Shown here: one piece after another, positions 24,801 through 37,545 of the stretch
How the letters are laid out: the number at the start of each line of letters is the position of its first letter
Position numbering within the stretch: the first letter of the stretch is position 1
Assembly (NCBI GenBank): GCA_022577435.1
Contig: JAKOON010000013.1
Coordinates: 4,561,001-4,625,000 of the forward strand
Direction: 5' to 3'
DNA from: Embiotoca jacksoni
Taxonomy: Eukaryota; Chordata; Actinopteri; Embiotocidae
DNA length: 64,000 nucleotides
Program-made: the position numbers and the translations under genes
Notes under the pieces: generated by a model
Told to the model about the DNA's origin: nothing
What the model saw: only the letters and a program-made list of their open reading frames with translations
Database searches by the model: none

Positions 24801-26419
24801 GATGGGGTGCTAATGTGAAGAAGATGTCTGTAGATGGACTTCCTCTGGTGTAAAACAACAGTGAGTGAAGAATCCGACCTGTCTTTGTTATTTGACAAAA
24901 AAAACATCCTTATGATTAAATAGTGTTTAATCATTCTGTTACATTTTGTGTTTTATTCTATTTGAAACCTGATCTGTACAGTTAAACTTGTATTTTTTTT
25001 AAAAATTATTATTAATATTTAGTTACCGTTACAGCACTTTATTATCATTATTACTAGCATGCATGTGTGTAAGGTGCCTGAAAAGAAAAGAGCAGGATCA
25101 CACACTGGACAACAGGGGGCAGTGTAAAATCAGACATGTCACACACCTGGAGATCTTTCAATTCTAATTTTATTCCTCTCAAAATGTCTTGTCCCCTTGT
25201 TAGTATAAACTTCTACTCAGCATTAATAACAAACATTTTCACACTTATTATTTGATCCAACTACATTCAGAAACATACATATCATATTTGAAACCTCAAC
25301 ATAAATATACCAACAACCTAGTTTTTTTTTTGTCACCATAATTTTATGAAAACAAGAAAAATAAATGCTTAAATAAATAAAGAATAAAAAATAACAAAAG
25401 TAGCTCCTAAGAATTCCACAACTAAACACAACAGTCATTGTTTTGTTTCTTCTTCCCATTAACGTAACCAATCTTTCAAAGTACATAGCCAAGAAGCCAT
25501 TAAATATATTTATCCTTACTTTTAAATAGCAAACAATGTGAACTGAAAGACACCAGCGAAACTTCTGTACTTTTTTCCATGAGCTTCTTTAACTTTCCCA
25601 TCATGGCTCAAACCTCCCCATCCTTCAATTTCTAGAGGCTGTTGGACTTCAAACCATATATAACAAATCGGAAGTCACAGTTTTATTACATTTGATCATG
25701 ACCATTTCTGGGAAATAGCGACTTAACTCAGACCCCTTTTTGGTAATCTGTTTTACATGCATATTACCCATATCCTCCCTCCACAGCCACTCTCATTCCT
25801 TGAACCCTTTTACAAATGCTGGTGCCTCTCCATCTCCCTCCATCAACTTCCCTTTGCATGCCTTCAGATTAAATCACAATTAAGCAAAACAAAATACACA
25901 TTCCTTCATCTGCGTTATTTGTTTAATAAAAGTTAAAAATGTACATATATCTGCAAAGATCACACTGAATACTAAGGAGACTTTGGTGTGCCAAAGTGGC
26001 AATAGGAAGCTGTGATATCCAGTGACAAGTGTACATCCAGTGACAGCCGGGGCACTTGTTGAATGTGACCTGTGCTAAAAAAGATAGCGTTTCTCTCTGG
26101 CTATAGTGAGCAGAGATATTTGGCACAACCTCACTAATACTTTGCAAGAGAAAACCTTGTCTTCAAATACAGCTCTACAGTGAGCTGAGGTGTCTAAAAA
26201 CAGTTTACATTTTTCAACTGGTCATGCATCATTCGAACCTCTGGACAAGAAGACTAGATCACCATGGTTTCTCCTTGATAATGCTACAGACAGAGTGGGT
26301 AAAAAAAAAAACACTGTGCACATCATTACGTAGGGCGGGCACTGAGAGTTACATGTTCAAAGATAAAAGCCTTTATCCACTTCCTCCTGTCAACATCACA
26401 CAACATACATCTTCAGTGA
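21805..26419. other. Intergenic region between the myoz1 promoter and the synpo2l 3' end
   Basis: AT-rich sequence with only short, unrecognised open frames. It holds the repeat-like stretch at 24095-24300 and, at the right edge, candidate synpo2l polyadenylation signals. I see no supported gene. Confidence 0.5.
24095..24300. repeat. Possible degenerate dispersed repeat
   Basis: The outer parts read GTGCAAAAGTTTAGGTACTA and AGGGTGCCCACACTTTTGAA, close to inverted repeats of one another, as in short non-autonomous elements common in fish. The element type is not established. Confidence 0.4.
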
Positions 26420-26425
26420 TTTATT
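26420..26425 (-). terminator. synpo2l: Candidate polyadenylation signal of synpo2l
   Basis: AATAAA on the minus strand about 630 nt past the synpo2l stop. Other AATAAA/ATTAAA-like hexamers lie further down (for example near 25685), so the 3' end is uncertain. Confidence 0.3.
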
Positions 26426-27053
26426 CCTATGGACAGAACTGCAGCGATTAATTTTTTAGACATTTCAAGTTTCAAAGAATAATTCAGTACAGGCTCTGTT
26501 TTGATGTTTTTTTTTTCTGCTAAGTTAGTAGAAGAGATCTCCAGAAGCCTTACACAAACCTCCCCCAGGACAGGCCTAATGTGGACTATACAGCATACAG
26601 TATACTGTAATATACTCTATTATTATTGTCCCTCAGTGAAATGAGTTGGCAGCTAAATAAATATGCAGGTAAGAAGGTGTTTATGATATTTAATTAATAA
26701 GTATGTGTTTTATGATACATTACCCATATTCAAGTTCTAACATATTAGAAAACATGGTTTCAGGATTTCAACTGAGTTGACATCTCAGCTCAAGATAATA
26801 TCATATCAATGCTTTTTTTTAATCAACCGTCTAAAACCACAATATATTCCCATTGAAATGATGTAACGAGAGAAGCATAAAATCATTAAATATGAAGAAC
26901 TGAAACTATTGGCAGTTTTGCTTGACTTAAACAATGAACCAATTAACCAAATTGTCATTGATAAATTTTCTGTCCATACTCGACCAGTGATTCAGCGCGA
27001 AGTCAATAGTGCATGAAGATGTCCCAGTGTGGTATTGACTGACTAATTGGTGT

Positions 27054-29644
27054 TCAGATTGCCCCAGGCCTCCAGACACGGGGCTGGACGCCTCCCTTGG
27101 TGGCAACAAAACGTGGTTTGGGAGCCTGAACTGGGTTGGACTTGAGTGGAGGCAAAGAGGCAAGGATACTGAGCTCAGGAGCACTCTGGAACTGCTTGGC
27201 CGTCTGGAGCCCAGTGGTGTACGATACTGGAGTGTATGGTGTTGGGACTGAAGGTGGCACAGGGTTTGGAAAAGGGGTAGCGGAGAATCTTGGGAGGGTG
27301 GGCAGTCCGGCTGGTTGGAAGGGAGGTGCACTGACTGGGGCTGGAGTTAGAGTGAAAGGAGCAGGAAGTGGGGAGGTCATGCCAGCATGAGTCAATCGTT
27401 CTCCAAGGGTAGTGGCTGAACGAGGTGCGATGACCTTTGGAGCAAGAGTAGGAGCTGACATGGGTGTGGGTGTGGAGAATCGCTTGATCTCATAGACACG
27501 AGCTGTTTTGAGGGGGATCTGCCGAGGTGAGGTCAATGAGCTGCCCACCATTGTTGCTGTATAGTTACCCTGCTGGGCCTGGTAGGAAGGCATAGCTGAT
27601 ACATTAGCAGCACTTCCCCCATAGTTGAACATGGCAGAGTTGAGCTGATAGGGCTGCCTTCTAATGAAATCCAAAGCCTTGATGCCTTCTTTTTGGGGAC
27701 CTCCTCTAACCCTGTTTGTATCCCTCTGAGGCCCTGTAGGGATAGAGGGTGCCAAGAGTGGGTTGTATCCAATAGGTGGAGGTGCACGCACATTTGGGGA
27801 GTATTTCCATTGAGAGGAAAGGGAAGGGTTGGAAGAGTCAAGGGGTTGGGCTGCACCATGCAAGGCCACTTCCTGCTGGTAAGGGGTCTCGGGTGGGGTG
27901 TCCACTACATACATACCCATGCGGCTCTGTCTTCGAGCAAACAGTTGGGCCCCTTTACCCCCTGCTTGAAGAATCTGTGGGACCTCATGGATGACCCGAG
28001 GCTTGGGTGCCACAGGGGGTGGCACCCTCTCCATACCAGCCTCAGCACTTCTCTCTTCCTCGTCACCATCATAGATAACTTCAGCTGGTTGTTGGCCATA
28101 ATTGTATCGGGTGGACCTGTCATCCAGGTTCTGCACCATACACAACAGATCAGGATTGGGGGAGTTCTTTTTGACATCTGGCACATTGAACATAGGTTTT
28201 GGTTTTCCACTACGTCGTCGAGCTTCGAGTAGGATTCCTGTGCGACCTCCTGGACCAGGAACAGGGGTTGGAGCTACAGCTTCGGGCTGTGAGACCACTG
28301 ACACTTGAGCTACAGGCGCCATGGAAAATTGCGGCGGTGGTGGCTGAGCAACTGGCCTTTGATGTGGATGCACTATGGCAACTGAGTCAACCGTGGCAGG
28401 AATTTGGCATACAGGAGGAACAGGGGCTGGAACCACTGGTGCTTGTGGGGCTGGCGGGATTGAAGGCAAAGTCATTGAATTCACAGTTGCAAATGGTGCC
28501 TGATGAACAGTAGTTATTGGTGGTGAAAACTGCATTGTCTGTGCAGAGGTAGACAGGGCTGGAGGGTGAAAGGTAGCAGGAGCTTCTGGTGTCAGGGCCA
28601 TGGGAACTTGCGGTATGGAGGATGGTGGGAAGAGCATTGATGGGGGACCAGGGGGTTGCTGGGAACTTATTAATGAAGAATTCATGGCTAGATCAGTGGC
28701 AGTGGAAAATGGAGGTGGCACAACAGCCGCTGAGGCAGGACGTTGGGCCGTCTTTGTAACAGCTGGTCGAAACGCTACAGGGACAGTCGCAGATCTAACA
28801 CTGATGAAGCCAGGGGTGAAAGGGCGCGCCGTTCTGTTGAGAACGTTACTTGCAGGTAGTTCTGGTAATGGTGTTTCAGCTGGTGGTGCAGGACTGGTCA
28901 GAACAGTCACTGAGGCAGTAGCTGGTTTGGGTGCCACAGGTGGAGGTGACATCACAATGCTAGCTGAGCTAACTGCAGAGTAGGATAGGTTCCCGTTAGA
29001 CATTCCATGGGCTGCAACAGCTACTGAGCCTGGAGCTTGAGATAGTAATGGCTGTGTTGACGTAGGGCCAGGTGGTATCATCTGCTGTGGCTGGAGGTTT
29101 GGTTGCATTTGTGGCTGTACTTCCGGATGGTACTGATACATCTGAGACTGATCCTGGACTTGAGATTGAAGTGGAGCCTGGGGTTGTGCTGCCTCTACCT
29201 TCTTGGCATGCTCAGCAGCCCTCTTCCTCTGCTGCTCAAACAACTGGGCGCCTTTTCCTGCCGTGTTACTCAAACCTGGACTTGGACCATCCTCTGCTCC
29301 ATCCCCACGACCTTCAGTGCCTGCAGTTGCTCTCTTCTCCAGCATATCCAGGTAGTCACTATCCCAAGTTGGGTCAGGAACTGCAGAGAAACCATCCTCA
29401 TCAAATTCAGATTCACTACCTGGGAAAACCCCATCCTCCTCTTGTGAATCGTGACATCTGTCTTCATCAACGCTACCAAAGCTTGTGAGAGTGTACTTCT
29501 TGGAGCGCTGTCTTCTCTTCTTGAACATCAACACCCCCTTAGAGTGAGGGTTGGGAGCATCTGTCAGTAGGGATGCAATTGTTCGACACTTGGTTTTGGC
29601 TTCCTTTACATGCTTGTCTTGCAGTGTATCCCCTCGGTTCAGTT
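27054..29644 (-). other. synpo2l: synpo2l exon 4 (2.6-kb terminal coding exon)
   Basis: One uninterrupted frame of 2591 nt encodes residues 325-1187. It holds the MFKKRRQRSKK basic segment, two GKGAQLF motifs and the VWRPGA C-terminus. Long open frames on the plus strand across 27.1-29.5 kb are shadows of this Pro/Ala/Gln-rich exon. Confidence 0.93.
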
Positions 29645-32600
29645 CTGCAGGATATGAAAGTCGTAGCGATTAGGAATTATTGGACAGTACTGTAACATAA
29701 GTCCTATGGTCAGAGATTTCCAAATTAAAAGAACCTTTAACCCAAGAAGTGACTCTGACATGAGTGTCTAAACCTGTCCTGACCGCCATGCCTTCCGCAG
29801 ACATCCATCTCCTAACTTGCCAACGGAGCACTTCCGGGAAAATTCCAGGCAAACCTTCAGCTTCCCACATTAGCTGGGGTGAAGGATACATTTGCACATT
29901 ATTAGGCTTATGTACTCTGACATTTGACTTGCATGAAAATATTTGCAAGCTGTTGGAAAGTTGCTTGTTGTAGGTGACTGGAAGAAGAACTTCAAAGGGC
30001 AGCCATAACATATCCTTTAACTTGTTATGGTATTAAGCAGATTATCATAGGCAACCTAATTCTGTTACCCTAATATGAAGTGCCATGTGAAGAGAGTTCT
30101 TAATTTGTCTAGGACAGGGTTCCTAAGTAGGACATTAGAATGTTAAACCTGCACTGGGTGGTGGCAAGGGGATATCTAAGAGTACATTTATTTAAGTTCT
30201 TTAAACAGCTCAATGATCTTAAATAGCTCAACTCTGTCCTTTTCCTGGGCTTATTATGGCTGATGGACAGGAGGACAAGTTGTAGGAAAGAATGCTTGGT
30301 CAGTGTCCGTGCACTCTATCATTTGTTAAGTCGCTATTATACATTTTTTTAACCTTTTTTCATTATAACAAACACTGTGAAAGCGCATCTGTTATTTTCG
30401 CAAAAAAAACATATGCCAGAGAAAGTGTTACAAAATACACCACACTTGTCATAAAGCTCTAAATGCTAGAGAAATATTTAGAGTGGAACGACTGAGATAG
30501 AGGAGGAGGGAAAATTAGTGTCCCTGCTTTGCTACTTGATACCTAAAAGCAGCTGCAGATGCTTTTCAGTGCTCACAGATTGATTGCTGAGGTTTTTACA
30601 CTCATAACTCGAGGTAAATATAGTAAACCATACTGGCATGCTCTGTTTAACAGACTTAGGTTGAAACCTACTCACACTGATCTACTAACCTTAATGAAAA
30701 CCTACAGATATCTGGTTAGTCTTGGTGGTTGAATGTCAGATTACATGATTTGGACACAGTGGAGTTCTTGATTAAGATTTTTATCAAGATTAAGACACAA
30801 TACTCAAACATTATTACTGCTGGTACTTTACTGTATCATAAATATTGGTATCAGTTTAATGTCTTAGGCATCAGTGGGCAAAAAAAGGAAATGAACAGCT
30901 TTAAAACTTGACTCTGACTATCGATCTGTTTAAACTGCCTTAAGTGCTGTTTTAAACTAACAGCTGACTCTTGTGGAGGTTTTTTTTAGAGATGAAATTT
31001 GAAGAAAGAACCGAGTGTAGATGGCGGTATTATAAGACTTAAACTTACAAATAAACCTTCTGCAAATATCTAGACTTTCCACACTGGCTTATAAAGCCAT
31101 ATTTTTTACAATGATCATATATCTTTCTGGGTACAGGAACGGAGTAGATCAGCTCATCTTTGCTTCAGTGATTATTTCTGTGCTGCAACACAGATGGCAC
31201 ATACAAATGATGTATTGAAAATATTATGAATAATGACATCATGAAATAAGTAAACATGATGCAAAGAACAGTAGCAAAAAGAGCATCCTTCAGAAAAAAT
31301 ATGAGGAATCTCTATCTACTGAGACAACTTAGCTTATATTTATTTGACTCTTTAACCAACCAGTGGCCTTGATCAGGAATGTGTATAGAACTGTGAAGCG
31401 CAGCCCATGCCAGTGGTCTGCCTCAGATGTACTTACTGGCTTGTTTGGCCTTTTCCATGTAGGTTGTTGTAAGCTCCTCATCAATGGGTTTATTCAGAGG
31501 ACCCACCATGGGCACAAGCTGGCTGCGGGAGCCCAGCATCAGAGCCTCCTTTGCCCTCTCAGGGGACACCAGTGGCACTTTGGTTGTCTCCAGAAAGCCA
31601 CTATCCTCCTCTTGCCCGCCATCCCGTAGCCCCTGATCGTCTGCTGAGGAGATGATGGAGGAAGTCTCAGTGGATGTCTGGGAGGACCACATTCCTGGAC
31701 CTGGAGGCTGGTAAATCACCTCCCTTCTCGCCACCCCCGTTAGGCCCCCTCCTCCATCTCCACTTCCCCCACATCCATCCAACAAACGGGGGTAAACATG
31801 TGCATCCGGAGCGCTGTCGTAGCCACTCATCTCCGATGTCTCCCCACCCTCAGGAGAGGTTCGTCCTGTTGGTTTCCCAGGGTTGGAGTTGCTGGGGCTG
31901 CGCCGTTTCTGCCGGCGCTGCCTCTCGTAGCCCGCCACGTCTGCATCACTGTCAGTCTCACCGTAATAAGCCTCACTGCCAGGTGGAGATGTTAAGCCAC
32001 TGGCTAGAGAAGAGCGGCTGCGGTGGACCTCACGGACAGGTGCGTGGTGGGGGTTGGTGGGGGACATGGCTCGCAGAGCAGCGCGGTATTCTTTGTCTAT
32101 ACGTGGAGATGGGGCACGGGTCACCAGCACCACAGACTGAAAACCAGCAGGTGCCCTGCAAACAAGTTAAGAGTTTTAAATCATCATTGAATGTGATATT
32201 AGAGTTTAATCTCCTAAATCTACATTCGAACTGTCCTTTGCCCAAGCAGCAGAACCGTTTGTTTGTCCTGATGTTTTTTGGATTATTATAATACGCAGCA
32301 TTATCAAGGGTGTAACCTGTGTATGATTTCTTACAATGGATTGAAGGTGCTTCATATGCAAGAGTGTAATTTTTTTGTTCCTCTGACCTTTTGACCCGGA
32401 TATGTAATATCCCAGGGGAGCTGTCGATGAGGTTCATGGCCTGGGCATGGGAGAGCGTGCCACATGGCTGTTCGTTGATGGTCACGAGCTCATCAGCCTC
32501 CTGCAGCCCAGCCCTGCATGCCTTGCTGCGTTTACGCACCTGCACAAGAAAAGAAAAGTACAATTTCAGACACACACAGACAACAAAAAGTTACACAGAT

Positions 32601-35600
32601 GTTGACCTTTGATGAGTTATATCAAAAAGTGCTTCCAAGACAGGTCTCTATCTCTGTCTCAAGGCTGTGTGGGTAAGTCCAGGAGGTCTTTCATCTCTCA
32701 GTGCTGACAGTGAAATGAAAGGTCATATGTGCATTTCTTTGTTTTGTGTTTCATGCTGCCAAGACAAAATCCCTTCACTGTACAATCCTGTGCATAGCCT
32801 GCATGCTAATGTCCCATTTATTGTTCCAGGGTTTCATCACGTCAAATATAGGCTTCTAACTTAAGGACAAGTCTCAGCTTGGGTTTGAAGAGCTGTGATG
32901 TTCTGAATGCAGTGCAACATTTCTGTCTTTCTTTCCTTGCTCAAGTAAAAGTAGTTTCCTGTTGCCTGTTCAGCTTTTGTAATGACGGGAATAGAAAATT
33001 TAAAAAAATGTCAGTGCTGTGCTTCTGTCTTGTCTTGGCTTGTGATAGTGACGGACACAGACAGTGAGCAGATTTTGTCCTGACAGCTCGATCTTGCTGC
33101 GGACCTATGCCACATATTACAGCTCAAGTGGAGCACTCATACACACTTTAACAGGGAAATGCCAGCCAGCAGCCATCTTCATTTGGTGCTTTGCTATTTG
33201 TGCCCGAGGTCTGTCAGGACCGTGGCGTTTTGCCCAGACTAAATAGCCTCAGTTCTGTGCAAGCCATGTCAACACGTAAATTCAAAGCAGATGTTTGTAA
33301 ATGTTTTAATTTCCAAAGACAGTGACTGAGTGTTGATTGTACCCCATGAAGGCATGTGTTGAATGAGTATTGTATGTTAGAGTTCAGAGATAAGGAAGTG
33401 TGGCTTTGATTGCCCTAATTAGTTTGCTTTCCCGCTATTCTGGTTTGCATGTAACGAAATCCCATGTCCCCATTTAGCTAAGCCTTTCAAAGTGGTCTGT
33501 GCCTGCCGGTGGCACAGGATGTCAGTTATTCATTCAGTCAGTCACCTCGTGGTTGCAAGTCATAACAGTTATAATTCCCTTACATGCCCGCACACATAAA
33601 CCACATAGATTGGAACAAAAATACACCTAAAGTCATATAAATAAACACACAAACACGCACACACAGGCACAAACCCAGCACTGACACAGCGGCTCTTTCA
33701 GTGAAGACCCACACTGCTCCACCTGTTACAGACAATATAGCACGAGACCTGACAAACTTACACCTTCCTGCTCTCAGGGGTGAAGGAACACGCTGTTTTG
33801 GATGTTCAGACAGACACAGCTGTCCTCCACTGTAAAGGTGACTTAGTGTGCTTTGGCCCACTTGTGCACATATAAGTCTGCATGAGCCAACAGTGTAGGA
33901 TTGTTGTTGATACGGTTAACTATCTTTAGATGCTGTCTACCGTCTCGAAGAAGTGGTTGTTTTATTAATTTATTTATTCATATGACAAATGTCTCAGTAA
34001 AATAATCTGGATGTACATAGCACATTTCTTTTCATAAAAACTAATAAAGGTTTTCCTTTGTTCGACAAAAGGAAATCCATGAGGGATTTATGCGGTCTTC
34101 AAACAGAAACATTTTCTTTACCCAATGAAAACTGTTGTCCCAATGCAATTATTTGAACATATTTGTGTATGATAACGAGGGAAATTATGGAAAATACATT
34201 GTTCGTCTTACATGTTTATGATATGTATGATAAGGGAGATGACAAGCTACTGTATATGAATAAAGGTGCATGATCCAGTGCATAGTTCTCTGTTGAACAA
34301 GCATCTTTAATCCCATTGGCCAACTGGAGTGACATTGTCAAACTGTAATTTGGACAAACCCGCAAACATTTTTATTTTATTGAAGAGAACATTTTAAGAC
34401 ACTTTAAATACATAAAAATAAAAATATACTGCATGTGAGTTTGTCATGCCGTGTGGATAAAAGTAAAATACTAACTTTTTAAATCATGCCATGGAGGATT
34501 TATGAGTTGGTTTCTCTCCCCTTATCATTAATACAGAGCTCATTCAGTACCTGATTAGAAACAATATGGAGTACAAAAGAGTGCTAACAATCAGGATTTC
34601 CTTTCCATGTGAACGTGCATGAAAGAGTTGTACGTTTTTCCCTTCGGCAGCAAGAAACTGATTGACGCTTGTTCCAAAATAGTGTATGAGGCTAATTTTT
34701 TAGTACTGAGCTGAAACGCACACCTTGGCTGACCCCAAGACCTGCTGCTTCTCGACTATAAATAGCCTCTTGGAAAAGTACTTTGCTCAGTCAACAATAT
34801 ATTAAAAGTTTGTGTGAATGCGTGTGTGATATCTGTGTAAATGTATGCATGCATCATGTCTGTTTAAGTGTACTATGACATGAACAAATATATTCAGAAA
34901 TAAGATTTCTCTATTTAAAAATGTCAGAGGAACAAAAAAGTTAGCTCACGTTTCTTTAACCAGAAGAAGCACATAAAAGAGCTACGACTGTGTCTCATGA
35001 TTGTATGACTCAGATCAAGATGACATGAACTGATTTACTACAAACAGCAAACAACATTCATCAGGAGGTCAGTAACAGTTTTAAGCCTGATCTTTTTGAG
35101 CAACTATCTTTTTCTGCTTGAAACCTAATTAATCCTTATATCCAGTATAGATTCCACTTCAGGTATCGTGTCAAACTTTGCTTTCTCAAATGAAAATCAA
35201 GACTGAAATATGGACTGCTTCAGTTGTGCCAAATGTGGGCTCCAAATTCTTGCTTATAAAGAATTGGCTCTTGGGGAGTAAAATGAGCTGAGTAGCTCCA
35301 TGTGGTAATCCTAAGGTTAAACATTTCCTTTACTTTCAGTGAACATCTCAAGAAGATATAGATATTAATATCATAGTGCCATATAACGTTTTTGTTTTAT
35401 ATCACAGATACCAATGTGACTTGACACTTGCCGAACTAAAACTCTAAAAGAGATTTGTTTCTTACCTGTGTGGTTTTCAGTGTCACAATGTTTACACCTA
35501 AATCACAGGTAAACTGACCAAGCAGGGTCCAAACTGATAATGTAGTTCAATGGTGCAAATCAAACTGTGGTCACGGGTGAATGGTGTGTTGTACCCATAA

Positions 35601-36148
35601 ACTCTTCACAATAAACAAATTAACAGCTTAGAAAACAACAACCTTAGTGTACAAAAAACATCGAGTACAATGTGCACATTTCAATGCTCAAAAAACCTCT
35701 AAAAAAACAGGGTCAGTAACCAGAACCCAACGGAGACAAATTCCAATTTTTGGTTCAGTATCACTCTAGTTTTAGTATATTGCTCAGTGGAAGATATGCA
35801 GCAGGGTTACATTCCCAGCTAGCTCTATTTGAAGTTTAAAGTTCAGTACACCTCTGCATGATTATGACTCATATTCAGGACCCAAGCCAACCTGCATGGC
35901 AGCTAATATTCCATTTTATCGTCTGATAGATCTCAGCTGATGTTTCACTTCTGTTTAGTGAGGCTGTTGAATCTAACGCAGTTTTCTTCTTTTCACAGTT
36001 CACTCAGCACACTGTGAAATGCTGGCTTCTGGCCATCCGGCCTTACCTTAGCCACCTGGAGCGGTCTCTGATGTTCCACGCCTCCCTGGAGACGAAACCC
36101 CCACGGTGCTCCACCGGACAATGTAATTATCACTTCCTCTGCAACCAT
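27054..36148 (-). CDS. synpo2l: Synaptopodin-2-like (SYNPO2L/CHAP), complete, 4 coding exons
   Basis: Actin- and alpha-actinin-associated Z-disc protein enriched in heart and skeletal muscle. Coding exons on the minus strand: 36148-36047, 32539-32388, 32155-31437, 29644-27054. Phases join and the total is 3564 nt (1187 aa; human about 977). The N-terminal PDZ domain is split over exons 1-2 (GGAPWGFRLQGG, then GLQEADELVTINEQPCGTLS). Later blocks shared with human SYNPO2L: SEAYYGETDSDAD, VPMVGPLNKP, EAKTKCRTIASLLTDAPN, SKGVLMFKKRRQRSKKYTL, GKGAQLFEQQRKRA, ARPFTPGF, KNSPNPDLLCMVQNLDD, ARRQSRMGMYVV, WKYSPNVRAPPPIGYNPLL, GIKALDFIRRQPYQL, and the terminal PRFVATKGGVQPRVWRPGA. The body is Pro/Ala/Gln-rich and probably disordered, with PPPVAPKP-type SH3-ligand motifs. 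The start ATG at 36148 opens directly into the PDZ. Closer to SYNPO2L than to SYNPO or SYNPO2. Confidence 0.94.
29645..31436. other. synpo2l: synpo2l intron 3
   Basis: A 1.8-kb AT-rich intron with no repeat array or open frame of note. Confidence 0.8.
32388..32539 (-). other. synpo2l: synpo2l exon 2 (second half of PDZ domain)
   Basis: A 152-nt exon with acceptor tgtgcag and donor GTCAGA. It encodes VRKRSKACRAGLQEADELVT and the region around INEQPCGTLSHAQAMNLID, typical of the synaptopodin-2 PDZ. Confidence 0.9.
32540..36046. other. synpo2l: synpo2l intron 1 (inside the PDZ-coding region)
   Basis: A 3.5-kb intron between the two PDZ exons. It contains an imperfect (CA)-rich stretch near 33640-33670 but no supported exon. 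Confidence 0.8.
36047..36148 (-). other. synpo2l: synpo2l exon 1 (start codon and PDZ carboxylate-binding loop)
   Basis: This 34-codon exon starts at an ATG and encodes the PWGF variant of the PDZ GLGF loop at residues 15-18. It ends in phase 0 before GTAAGG. The intron to exon 2 is 3.5 kb. The sequence upstream on the minus strand would be 5' UTR; it contains a (TG)n tract, a poly-C/G run and no clear TATA box. Confidence 0.9.
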
Positions 36149-36362
36149 TGTTCTGTTCTGTTCTCTGTCTTTGTTTTAGCTTTTCTTCTTTTTATCGGTT
36201 ATTTTCCGTTCCTCTTTATGTTTCATCTGGGGGCCCCCCTCAGTGCATTGGCCCCATGGTCAGCAGTCAGGGCCCCCTCATAGAGCTCTGACCTGCTCTT
36301 CGCCTGCCACACTGTCCGGACGCCGACTTCTCTCTGAGCTCCAAGGCCGACACTCACACCTG

Positions 36363-36363
<1 letters not shown>

Positions 36364-36415
<52 letters not shown>
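36364..36415. repeat. (CA)n microsatellite upstream of synpo2l
   Basis: A 52-bp CA array about 220 bp upstream of the synpo2l ATG, in probable 5' UTR or promoter. A 15-bp poly-G run follows at 36493-36507. Confidence 0.95.
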
Positions 36416-36417
<2 letters not shown>

Positions 36418-36618
36418 CCATGTGCCCACCCATATCCAGGGCCAACCATCATAGCCAAAGGAAAGAGAGAGGGAGAGAGAAATATGACGGGAGGGGGGGG
36501 GGGGGGGTCTGTGTCTGCTTACACTGAGGAATGCCTGCCCCAAATGAGCAAGGGGAGGGTCCAGCTCAACACTTGTCCTGTCACTCAGACCTATGCCACC
36601 AGGGTGCTGATAGCCCCT

Positions 36619-36629
36619 CCAAAAATAGG
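36619..36629. promoter_or_regulatory. Imperfect CArG/MEF2-like motif upstream of synpo2l
   Basis: CCAAAAATAGG has the CC...GG frame and A/T core of an SRF-binding CArG box but one base too many in the core. It is 471 bp upstream of the synpo2l ATG. Weak support. Confidence 0.2.
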
Positions 36630-37289
36630 ACACCACCACCACCATCGCTGCTTTGCCCGCTCCTCTGCCCGCTCCTCTGCCCGCTCCTCTGCAGACCGAG
36701 GCAAAGTTAACATTCAGAACATCCAAATGGCAGCATTTCAGATCTGGTACTGAGGTCATCAGTAACCTTTAGTGAGTCACAGCCAGACTCTCAAATCTCA
36801 TGGATGAGACGTGCCATTATAAGACACATTACTCCTCATTAATTAAATTCAGACAGCCTTTAATTTTCACGGAGAGGAGCTGATGAAAATCAGCAACGTA
36901 GACAATGAGCAGACCAACTTTGGTGCTTGATAGTCGGTAACTGCTGAGGCTTCTGTGTATCCTGCCATCTCCTCTGGATCTGGAGACATTCCTGGCTGTC
37001 ATCATGAAGTCTTTAGGGATAAATACTAATGCAAGCTCTGGATGAATAGTCTGCATAACTACATTAAACGTTTGACATTGAAAGGACAAATACTCAAAAC
37101 CAAGTCTTTACTTGACCTTTTGAGGGGGGGACACTTTCATTTTGTTGAAAAAAATTACAGAGATAACGGAATATCTTTTTTTGTAGACAGACATGAAGCC
37201 CACCATACTTTTACATTTTTGCAAAGACATCTGTCACAAGCGGATCCCCACATTCTCACACCCAACCAAACTGGATGTGTTGACAGCTA

Positions 37290-37545
37290 TGCAGAGTCTG
37301 AACAAAGACATTTAACCAAACTAAGAGTCTGCAGCTGTGCTAACAGCTCCGTGAAGCTGCACTTGAGCACAGTGATGCTTTGTGCTAAATGCTACTGTTG
37401 GTATGCTAACTGACGTTAGGCAGGTGCAATGTCCATCTTGTTCACCATCTTAGTTTAGTGCGTGAGCATACATCTGTAAATGAGCAAAGACTGCAAAATA
37501 CAACTGAGGCTGATGGGACTGTTGTTATTTTTGGAAGGGTTATAC
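37290..37545. repeat. Degenerate dispersed teleost repeat
   Basis: Diagnostic parts are GGTATGCTAACTGACGTTAG, TTGTTCACCATCTTAGTTTA and CAACTGAGGCTGATGGGACT. I recall these in this order from a very common percomorph repeat rich in GCTAAC words. Confidence 0.65.

Noticed and set aside
27693..29488. Several plus-strand open frames of 100-180 codons
   Set aside because: They lie opposite the synpo2l exon, whose Pro/Ala/Gln-rich codons leave few stops on the other strand. No splice or start context supports them.
31674..32291. 205-codon plus-strand frame
   Set aside because: Shadow of synpo2l exon 3.
36223..36759. 178-codon minus-strand frame upstream of synpo2l
   Set aside because: It is built from a CA array, a poly-G run and a CGCTCCTCTGCC triplication; it is more likely 5' UTR or promoter.
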